Part shown: positions 61,601 to 64,000 of the stretch, in pieces
Layout of the letters: every line of letters starts with the position of its first letter
Position numbering within the stretch: position 1 is the first letter of the stretch
Source: Ampullaceana balthica
Lineage: Eukaryota > Mollusca > Gastropoda > Lymnaeidae
NCBI GenBank assembly: GCA_944989445.1
Contig: CALYLW010000212.1
Span: 460,001-524,000 of the forward strand
Length of the DNA stretch: 64,000 nucleotides
Direction of reading: 5' to 3'
Notes under the pieces: generated by a model
Told to the model about the DNA's origin: nothing
Database searches by the model: none
What the model saw: the letters and a program-made list of their open reading frames with translations, nothing else
Program-made: the position numbers and the translations under genes

Positions 61601-63363
61601 CGTAGGTTAAACCTCGTTTAAGTCACCTTCTTTCAGACAATCAAGCCCAACCCGTTGAAACCCGTAGGTTAGACCTCGTTCCAATCACCTTGTTTCAGAC
61701 AATCAAACCCAACCCGTTGAAACCCGTAGGTTAAACCTCGTTCAAATCACCTTGTTTTAGACAATCAAATCCAACCCTTTGAAACCCGTAGGTTAAACCT
61801 CGTTCAAATCACCTTCTTTCAGACAATCAAACCCAACGCGTTGAAACCCGTAGGTTAAACCTCGTTTAAATCACCTTTTTTCAGACAATCAAACCCAACC
61901 CGTTGAAACCCGTAGGTTAAATCTCGTTCAAATCACCTTCTTTAAGACAATCAAACCCAACCCGTTGAAACCCGTAGGTTAAACCTCGTTCAAATCACCT
62001 TCTTTCAGACAATCAAACACAACCCGTTGAAACCCGTAGGTTAAACCTCGTTCAAATCACCTTCTGTCAGACAATCAAACCCAACCCGTTGAAACCCGTA
62101 GGTTAAACCTCGTTCAAATCACCTTCTTTCAGACAATCAAACCCAACCCGTTGAAACCCGTATGTTAAACCTCGTTCAAATCACCTTCTTTCAGACAATC
62201 CAGCCCAACCCGTTGAAACCCGTTGGTTAAACCTCGTTCAAATCACCTTCTTTCAGACAGTCAAACCCAACCCGTTGAAACCCGAACCAACGAGGACATT
62301 GAGGGGATCATGATAAAAGCCTTCACGACCTGCTTCCTGTTTCTCTCCTTTTACATGTTGTTTTACTGTCTTCTGTTTAAGAAGCGCAAAGAACCGACAC
62401 ATCGTCAAACACTTGTCCATAATGGTAGGTTTATATCTGTATAAGCAGTGATTTAAAAAAAAAGATGTAAACAATATTTGCCCGCTGGATATCGTAGTAA
62501 ATGGTGCACTAGCCCCACAAGCTGAAGTTGTGGGATCTAGCCTGCGCTAATAAAAATTTTGATGTATAACTATTGCTAAAAAGTCCAACGCTGAGTTGGA
62601 ATGGAGATGGGCGCCACCAAGTCTACTAAGACTCGAGAAAATTCTACGGCCGCGAAGTCATGAATAAAATAAAATTTCAAATAAAAAAAATAATAATATT
62701 AATGACATTTGTTTGAAGTTTGAGAAGAAAGAGAAAGATAAAATCAAATTAAGTTGTTAAGGGTGTAGCTTCGAAACAGTTGCGTAGCATAAGTAATTGC
62801 CAAGACCTGTGCATTTATTCTTTGACAATTAAGAACTGTGGACTGATAGCTTTCCCTCCATAAAGGCATACGCTAACGAACATAAGTGCATACAACTGAC
62901 TCTGTATCCCTAATACTATCACTACTACAATCGAGTAGACCTATATCTGCTACTAAATACTAGAGCTACCCGCTCTATCTATAATGTCTTATCCTAACAA
63001 TGTTCTATGATCATCCCTACAGTTGCCCTGGTTGTTACGTTACGTTAATACAACGGTAGCGTAAAATCTACTTTAAAGGCTGTATCTGCACCTCCAGTAA
63101 TTAATTGAATTTACTTTTTGTTAAAGAATATTAAGGTTAATTGTCGACGTTTCATATTATTACAAAGAAGTAGTTTCAGTTTTGAGAAACCCCCTTCTTA
63201 AACAGAAGTTTATACTATAGCTTTTCAAGTCCATATTGGTGTTAGAACTACACACATTCACACTCTTGCAAATTGAATTTGTTGACTTGTAAACTTTTAA
63301 AACTATTCATTTTCAGAAGATGAACTTTCTTATTCATTGACATCATCGTCAGGTTCAGGGTAG
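31782..63363 (+). CDS. Gene 2: EGF/FTP lectin-like transmembrane receptor
   Basis: Predicted type I membrane protein of 915 codons in 18 exons: 31782-31830, 32891-33031, 33641-33820, 35286-35480, 39307-39528, 44126-44344, 45507-45641, 46538-46678, 47361-47501, 49241-49381, 51683-51793, 53275-53424, 55893-56090, 56751-56942, 57641-57835, 58966-59088, 62257-62424, 63317-63363. The chain is open throughout and all introns are phase 1. Order: signal peptide, EGF (1.5 repeats), FTP-like A and B, four EGF-like, EGF, FTP-like A and B, EGF, transmembrane helix, 15-residue Ser-rich tail. Unit-1 domain B is the most canonical FTP domain of the window. It lacks the IgGFc-N-like region of gene 1 and has four extra EGF exons. 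A surface lectin or scavenger-type receptor is inferred; ligand unknown. The first exon is the least certain part. Confidence 0.82.
32524..32675 (+). mobile_element. tRNA-derived SINE, second copy
   Basis: GGGGCACGGGTGGCATTCGC head, B-box-like GGTTCGAGAAC, body with CTGAGTCCACCCAGCTCTGA and GGTACCTGACATTAGTTTGG. The same body is found at 2021-2162. Confidence 0.8.
32891..33031 (+). CDS. Gene 2: EGF-like module, start of unit 1
   Basis: Acceptor AATTTACCACAG, donor GTAAGT, phase 1-1. Begins with an extra half repeat SCDLGWFGSLCQF, then CHCEEGCDPDGQC, ARCEAGWFGLLCQY. The ending equals that of gene 1 unit 1 (GWFG..CQY). Confidence 0.88.
33641..33820 (+). CDS. Gene 2 unit 1: FTP-like domain A, first half
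   Basis: Acceptor TTTACTGTTTAG, donor GTTTGG, phase 1-1. QNLAALPSADVSTVPVQNDS, then LVDNNDTTC and VVFTWLRIAVRDE. 180 bp, about 30 bases longer than its paralogues. Confidence 0.88.
33950..34020. repeat. ATCC/CATC tetranucleotide repeat
   Basis: CCATTTATCCATCCATCTAT and continuing CATC/CATA words; a related GATG tract is at 5615-5670. Confidence 0.8.
34264..35179. mobile_element. Tigger-like element (916 bp)
   Basis: Left CAGTAGTACCTCGAGATA and right (reverse complement) CAGTGGTACCTCCAGATAC, flanked by TA on both sides. Inner repeats CAAGATACGAAA. No transposase frame was recognised. Intron between the halves of unit 1 domain A. Confidence 0.8.
35286..35480 (+). CDS. Gene 2 unit 1: FTP-like domain A, second half
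   Basis: Acceptor TTACTCTCAACAG, donor GTAAGT, phase 1-1. ATNITSLTLSFKAAF, FEVSC strand and KLCSFYVSGG end. Confidence 0.88.
35481..36369. other. Intron of gene 2, mostly featureless
   Basis: AT-rich. From 36160 it shares GTCCAAGGACGAGAATAAG and CACCCCCGTCTGTCCAGAG words with 27890-27930 and 36940-37040, a dispersed repeat of unknown class. Confidence 0.4.
36370..36910 (+). repeat. Family R repeat, plus copy
   Basis: CCCGTAAAAACAAAGTTTTT, ATAAACTAAAAATGCATGAA, TTAATTACGGTACGG, GTGAAGTTAATATAAGGGAT. A full-length-looking copy. Confidence 0.75.
37060..37280. repeat. Dispersed repeat (Q), third copy
   Basis: CTCAAAATAAACTCTTGG, CTGCACCAAAAAATAACTCG, GAGGGACCAATAGCTGTCGA, CTTTTATTATACAGG, as at 27740 and 28429. 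Confidence 0.7.
37765..38229 (+). repeat. Family R repeat, plus copy
   Basis: CCCCGGAAAAACAAAGTTTT at the start, ACGGTACGTTCGTTCGATCT in the middle, and GTTAATCTAAGGGATTT at the end. About 460 bp. Confidence 0.8.
38238..38700 (+). repeat. Family R repeat, plus copy
   Basis: Directly follows the previous copy: CCAGTAAAAACAAAGTTTTT to AAGTGGGTCTTTTTTAAAAT. It forms the left arm of a large inverted pair with 38690-39190. Confidence 0.8.
38690..39190 (-). repeat. Family R repeat, minus copy
   Basis: AAATCCCTTATATTAACTTT to GACTATAAATCCC-type words read in reverse, ending AAAACTTTGTTTTTACGGGG. Head-to-head with the previous copy, making an imperfect palindrome of about 0.95 kb. Confidence 0.8.
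39200..39285 (+). repeat. Family R tail next to an acceptor
   Basis: TTCGCCCGACCGACATACG, GATGACGACAGAGAGAGAG and AATATAAGGGATTTAAAAAG, ending about 20 bases before the acceptor of the unit 1 domain B exon. Confidence 0.7.
39307..39528 (+). CDS. Gene 2 unit 1: FTP (fucolectin-type) domain B, first half
   Basis: Acceptor GTTTGTTCTCAG, donor GTAAGA, phase 1-1. The best FTP match of the window: GRNLALRQNVSQSSES, KASNAVDG, NACSHTNN, APQWWNLTFDQ, VIARYVLYNRE. These are the hallmark NLA..QSS, NAVDG, CSHT, P.WW and YNR motifs of fucolectin/tachylectin-4/pentraxin-1 domains, which bind fucose in known members. Confidence 0.93.
39760..40071 (+). repeat. Left LTR
   Basis: 312 bp, TG...CA ends, with a TATATAA box (near 39932) and AATAAG/ATTAAAG words. 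Differs from the right LTR by a few substitutions. Confidence 0.85.
40948..42519 (+). pseudogene. Degenerate gag of the LTR element
   Basis: Starts with a Lys/Glu-rich coiled coil (broken by stops), then YLDYFKYIM, a frame break at a run of G (41331-41340), then the open frame 41368-42147 with WPAQLMTHLTGEAFEAY just upstream and inside it, and a CCHC zinc knuckle CWYCDKPVHVAGQC. A stop at 42145 separates a last frame (42220-42519). Several disablements. Confidence 0.8.
43305..43617 (+). repeat. Right LTR
   Basis: 313 bp, matching the left LTR closely. Confidence 0.85.
43874..43951. repeat. (TA)n microsatellite
   Basis: About 75 bases of TA, 175 bases before the unit 1 domain B second-half exon; the paralogous intron of gene 1 also has a TA tract near its 3' end (23994). 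Confidence 0.95.
44126..44344 (+). CDS. Gene 2 unit 1: FTP domain B, second half
   Basis: Acceptor TATGTAAATTCAG, donor GTAAGC, phase 1-1. Starts LMGFKLESFNG (usual 'RL.GF.L' strand) and ends LLTLCEVEAYGG, the textbook FTP ending. Confidence 0.93.
44372..44798. mobile_element. Harbinger-like MITE, decayed copy
   Basis: Shares its interior with 49943-50333 (CTGTATGACGTGACAAAGCTT, AGCATGTTTCGAATCAC, TCGTCACACATCGTGACAAA) and ends GTGACGTCATTTACGGACGG. The left end is decayed (GGCGTCCATATATTACATCA). Confidence 0.7.
45102..45260. repeat. Dispersed repeat, second copy
   Basis: AATAATAATAATAATGAT, AGCGCTGTACCCAGCCAGC, GCTCTGAGCGCTTCACATAA, related to 20270-20380. Confidence 0.65.
45507..45641 (+). 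CDS. Gene 2: EGF-like exon 1 of the inter-unit block
   Basis: Acceptor ATGATCTCACCAG, donor GTGAGT, phase 1-1. ECRPKSWGLDCQPC, NQSCNRDSGGCDSGCAGF, PPDC. Eight-cysteine MEGF-type module. Confidence 0.9.
45905..46120. repeat. Dispersed repeat (as 21160 and 5039)
   Basis: GAGGATTATTGCGTACTACG, TTTGTGTCTAGTCCTGCAT, TCCGGACTGGAAGAACGAG, TTGTTCTTGCATACGAATA. Ends right before the decayed LTR. Confidence 0.5.
46133..46365 (+). mobile_element. Degraded solo LTR of the same family
   Basis: TGTCACGGGATAATCACAAG, TTATGAAACCTCAATGTTAT, GTACATAGTGTGCATATTAAA and TTCTTCAGAGGATTATTGCA align along the LTRs of the element at 39760 with many changes. Confidence 0.75.
46538..46678 (+). CDS. Gene 2: EGF-like exon 2 of the inter-unit block
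   Basis: Acceptor TCTTATTTCAG, donor GTAAGT, phase 1-1, 141 bp. CPPGTWGVNCSLSC, CFGHSC, TGFCDIGCAGC, PNC. Confidence 0.92.
46741..47340. other. Intron of gene 2, no feature seen
   Basis: AT-rich intron, no repeat or coding signal recognised. Confidence 0.5.
47361..47501 (+). CDS. Gene 2: EGF-like exon 3 of the inter-unit block
   Basis: Acceptor TTCTCTATTCAG, donor GTAAAT, phase 1-1, 141 bp. CTRGRWGLDCEEIC, CHKNSCDRRTGLCDLGCDGF, PNC. Not in an ATG-started frame, so easily missed. Confidence 0.92.
47666..48304. mobile_element. Tigger/pogo-like MITE (639 bp)
   Basis: Left CAGTCGGACCTTTCTAAGTC; right reverse complement CAGTCAGACCTCTGTAAGTC. Internal word AAGTCGAA repeated at the left and mirrored at the right. 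TA before the left end. Confidence 0.82.
48305..49240. other. Intron of gene 2, short repeats only
   Basis: Contains CTGACAGGACGTCACA near 48800 (shared with the Penelope 3' region at 13511), a short TA tract (49003-49025) and diffuse repeats of TTGATGTTT (49027-49180). Confidence 0.45.
49241..49381 (+). CDS. Gene 2: EGF-like exon 4 of the inter-unit block
   Basis: Acceptor CATGATCACAG, donor GTATGC, phase 1-1, 141 bp. CSPGKWGVNCTSTC, CLYDYCHKDTGVCDLGCDGY, PNC. About half identical to exon 3, suggesting recent exon duplication. Confidence 0.92.
49450..49815 (+). repeat. Family R repeat, plus copy split by a hAT insertion
   Basis: CCCTTACATATGAGACACAA, CAAAATTTCAGCTCGATATG and GAAGATAATATAAGG, then resumes with AAGGGATTTAAAA at 50701 after the hAT element. 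Confidence 0.75.
49816..50696. mobile_element. hAT-like element with perfect target duplication
   Basis: Starts CAGGGGTTGGGAAACTTT and ends GTTTCCCGACCCCTG; flanked on both sides by ATATAAGG (49808-49815 and 50697-50704). It carries a nested Harbinger-like MITE at 49943-50333. Confidence 0.88.
49943..50333. mobile_element. Harbinger-like MITE nested in the hAT element
   Basis: Left GGGGCTGTCTATAAATGACG, right reverse complement GGGGCCGTCCATAAATGAAG, with TAA on both sides. TAA duplications fit PIF/Harbinger. Copies at 44372 and 53539. Confidence 0.8.
50712..51682. other. Intron of gene 2, no feature seen
   Basis: AT-rich intron before the unit 2 EGF exon; nothing recognised. Confidence 0.5.
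51683..51793 (+). CDS. Gene 2: EGF-like module, start of unit 2
   Basis: Acceptor CATCTGCTTTCAG, donor GTGAGT, phase 1-1. MCHCETNHC, KCLLGSSCRLGWFAWNCLY. Same ending as the gene 1 unit-2 EGF. Its donor is the first unit of the 24-bp array. Confidence 0.85.
51792..52456. repeat. 24-bp tandem array starting on a donor site
   Basis: About 27 units of a 24-bp motif (CAGTGAAGTAGGTCTTATTC then TTGT; some units with TCTGTGAAG, a few 27 bp long). The first unit, ACAGTGAGTCTTATTCTTGT, contains the exon end and functional donor. Long open frames on both strands come from the period being a multiple of 3. A block of about 13 units is itself duplicated (51900s and 52200s). Confidence 0.93.
52457..53274. 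other. Intron of gene 2, no feature seen
   Basis: AT-rich intron after the 24-bp array; no repeat or coding signal. Confidence 0.5.
53275..53424 (+). CDS. Gene 2 unit 2: FTP-like domain A, first half
   Basis: Acceptor TCTTCTGCTTAG, donor GTAAGT, phase 1-1. RDIAITAEFDVPFLNDGDE, KTC, then IMFTWLRLVFDTL. Nearest relative is gene 1 unit 2 (19773), same 150-bp length. Confidence 0.9.
53539..55387. mobile_element. Harbinger-like element, 1.85 kb, with nested insertions
   Basis: Left GGGGCCGTCCATAAATGACG and right reverse complement GGGGCCGTCCATAAATGACG are identical over 20 bases; TAA at both flanks. Subterminal G-rich strings and GTGACGACGCGTGACG mirrored. It holds a hAT MITE (54269) and a hAT remnant near 53727. 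No transposase found. Confidence 0.85.
54269..54433. mobile_element. hAT-like MITE with perfect 8-bp target duplication
   Basis: CAGTGCTTCTCAAAGTGGTG to AGTTTGAGAAGCACTG, flanked by TTCTAGAT at 54261-54268 and 54434-54441. Confidence 0.92.
55893..56090 (+). CDS. Gene 2 unit 2: FTP-like domain A, second half
   Basis: Acceptor is an unusual C-only tract (CCCCCCCCCCACCCCCCCCAG), donor GTAAGG, phase 1-1. EIPRNISLELSVYRNG, VVDVFC strand, ATLCSVYVNGG end. Confidence 0.9.
56057..56162. repeat. 53-bp tandem duplication of an exon end and its donor
   Basis: ATGGCTACATTGTGTTCTGT at 56057 recurs at 56110, each copy ending in a donor (GGTGGTAAGGCGA, then TGTGGTAAGGCGA). The second donor, if used, adds 53 bases and shifts frame. 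Confidence 0.93.
56751..56942 (+). CDS. Gene 2 unit 2: FTP-like domain B, first half
   Basis: Acceptor AAAAATCACAG, donor GTAAAA, phase 1-1. GRNVLSKGLTTF, MSATVTDGF (degenerate NAVDG), one Cys, end VGTVIIYTG. Confidence 0.88.
57641..57835 (+). CDS. Gene 2 unit 2: FTP-like domain B, second half
   Basis: Acceptor TTATTACTTTTAG, donor GTATAC, phase 1-1. DKKDTETFSFDITFIG and end MSICEIEAYGG. Confidence 0.92.
57976..58745. mobile_element. Fold-back element with TA tracts and a nested insertion
   Basis: Arms mirror each other: left TATTAATACTTCAATCAGG, GGACTTATTTCAACACACAC; right GTGTGTTGAAATAAGTCC, CCTGATTGAAGTATTAATA. Each arm runs into a (TA)n tract (58080-58127, 58577-58648). Between them, GGGCTGCTGAAATTAACGAT and TTAATCGATTAATCG look like a second, hAT-like insertion. 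Confidence 0.75.
58966..59088 (+). CDS. Gene 2: EGF-like module, end of unit 2
   Basis: Acceptor CATCTAACTATAG, donor GTAGTT, phase 1-1. DCPAPYFGPDCSQMC, NGLCNYEGHCYQC and a shortened end with one Cys. 9 bases shorter than its paralogue at 24980. Confidence 0.88.
59503..62256. repeat. 62-bp tandem array of a splice acceptor (44 extra copies)
   Basis: The unit includes TCACCTTCTTTCAG (the acceptor) and ACAATCAAGCCCAACCCGTT (the first bases of the next exon), then GTAGGTTAAACCTCG. The first acceptor copy ends at 59528 and the real one at 62256: 2728 bases, exactly 44 x 62. Few indels, mostly single substitutions. A block of about 19 units is duplicated (offset 1178). Confidence 0.97.
62257..62424 (+). 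CDS. Gene 2: transmembrane exon
   Basis: Acceptor ACCTTCTTTCAG, donor GTAGGT, phase 1-1. Juxtamembrane DSQTQPVETRTNEDIEG, helix AFTTCFLFLSFYMLFYCLLF, then KKRKEPTHR. Its first 28 bases are the source (or product) of the 62-bp array. The acceptor choice is set by reading frame: upstream copies lead to stops before the helix. Confidence 0.9.
62470..62680 (+). repeat. Possible decayed tRNA-derived SINE
   Basis: GCTGGATATCGTAGTAAATG and GGGATCTAGCCTG could be decayed A and B boxes, followed by GAGATGGGCGCCACCAAG. Weak. Confidence 0.3.
62681..63316. other. Last intron of gene 2, no feature seen
   Basis: AT-rich intron without recognisable repeats. Confidence 0.5.
63317..63363 (+). CDS. Gene 2: last coding exon
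   Basis: Acceptor ATTCATTTTCAG, phase 1 in. EDELSYSLTSSSGSG then TAG at 63361. The tail is much shorter than that of gene 1, but both start with an acidic ED/DED and have a Ser-rich run. Confidence 0.8.
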
Positions 63364-63517
63364 CACAATGTCCGTGTGGTAGATATTGATACAATAGTGA
63401 CGATCGCTTAGCTTGGAAGCGTGTTTCCTTTTTTAGAAAAAACAAAACTGCATGAGTTTATTTATTTTTGATAATGTATTGGTTAGCCCGTGTATGTATG
63501 TGAAGTATCGATTGAAA

Positions 63518-63523
63518 AATAAA
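63518..63523 (+). terminator. Candidate poly(A) signal of gene 2
   Basis: AATAAA about 155 bases after the stop codon, in AT-rich DNA; other candidates follow at about 63557. Confidence 0.4.
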
Positions 63524-63872
63524 AAGTATTTTTTATTAATTATAAAAAAAGATTTAATAAAATATATAAAAATGTGTACACATTTCGTTTTCAACATAAA
63601 AATTATTATTTAAAATTATTTATTATTATTATTATTTACAATTATTATTTTTTGTTTAAATTAATTTTATTTATTTATTTTTTAAACTGAAATTGTAGGA
63701 ATACACTTTTTTTACACGTTTTCATTGTCCATGTAATAAAATTGGTATGTTCTTTTCATTGCGATTTCAGTTTTCAACGGTCGATTTTAGTATAAATTGA
63801 AGCGGAGGGGGTGGGTAGAAGTTAATAATCCTATAGGTAATCATCGTTTTTGTTTTTAGATAATTAAATAAA

Positions 63873-64000
63873 ACAAACCCGTAAAAACAAAGTTTTTGAC
63901 TATAAATCCCTTATATATGAGACATAACTAACAGTATTGATTATTTTCAAACATTTACAGACTGAATCTGTCTTAACTCAAGTTTGCTTCATAACCCTGG
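63873..64000 (+). repeat. Family R repeat, plus copy, cut by the window end
   Basis: CCCGTAAAAACAAAGTTTTT, ATAAATCCCTTATATATGAG, ACATTTACAGACTGAATCTG, as at 36370. Confidence 0.8.

Noticed and set aside
59503..62256. CRISPR-like array reading of the regular repeats
   Set aside because: There are no unique spacers: the whole 62-bp period is repeated, and the setting is an intron of an animal gene.

Overview
The window looks like nuclear DNA from an AT-rich, intron-rich animal genome, most likely a gastropod mollusc (possibly a heterobranch snail or slug). Three things point that way: short exons with consensus GT/AG borders separated by long introns; a dense load of eukaryotic transposons (tRNA-derived SINEs, hAT, Tigger/pogo and Harbinger-like MITEs, LINE and Penelope fragments, a Ty3/gypsy-like LTR element); and a receptor architecture of EGF modules plus fucolectin/F5-8C-type (FTP) lectin modules that I associate with mollusc genomes. 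The species assignment is inference. No bacterial genes, operons, rRNA or CRISPR were seen.

Two large plus-strand genes lie head to tail. I assembled them by hand from open exon stretches, splice-site consensus and reading phase; both chains stay open to their stop codon. Gene 1 (3271-28888, 19 exons, 961 codons visible, 5' end missing) has an N-terminal region resembling the IgGFc-binding-protein N-terminal domain, then two successive units of [EGF - FTP-like domain A - FTP-like domain B - EGF], one transmembrane helix and a short Ser-rich tail. Gene 2 (31782-63363, 18 exons, 915 codons) has a candidate signal-peptide exon, the same two-unit layout with four extra EGF exons between the units, a transmembrane helix and a very short Ser-rich tail. 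From the first EGF onward nearly every intron is phase 1, and each FTP-like domain is split into two exons. Unit 1 of gene 1 resembles unit 1 of gene 2, and unit 2 resembles unit 2, so an ancestral two-unit gene was probably duplicated in tandem. The products are predicted type I membrane receptors with several sugar-binding-like modules; ligand and function are not known from sequence.

The most unusual feature is a set of tandem repeats that start or end on splice sites of these genes. In gene 2 a 62-bp unit carrying the acceptor and the first ~28 bases of the transmembrane exon is repeated 44 times, in exact register, upstream of the real acceptor (59503-62256). In the equivalent intron of gene 1 a 12-bp array of about 125 units ends in a unit that is itself the acceptor. 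A 24-bp array starts on the donor of the unit-2 EGF exon of gene 2 (51792-52456), a 64-bp duplication copies the donor of the equivalent exon in gene 1 (18521-18658), and a 53-bp duplication copies an exon end with its donor (56057-56162). If upstream acceptors of the 62-bp array were used, every product would stop before the transmembrane helix, which suggests a possible membrane/secreted switch.

The rest is intron or intergenic DNA rich in repeats. 1-790 is pyrimidine-rich then C-rich and unlike its surroundings. Introns of gene 1 hold hAT MITEs, a degenerate tRNA-Val-like sequence, a Penelope-like GIY-YIG fragment, fold-back elements and a LINE fragment. 28889-31781, between the genes, holds a hAT MITE and a LINE 3' end. 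Introns of gene 2 hold a SINE, Tigger-like and Harbinger-like MITEs, an internally deleted LTR retrotransposon (39760-43617), a degraded solo LTR, and many copies of one dispersed repeat, called family R here.
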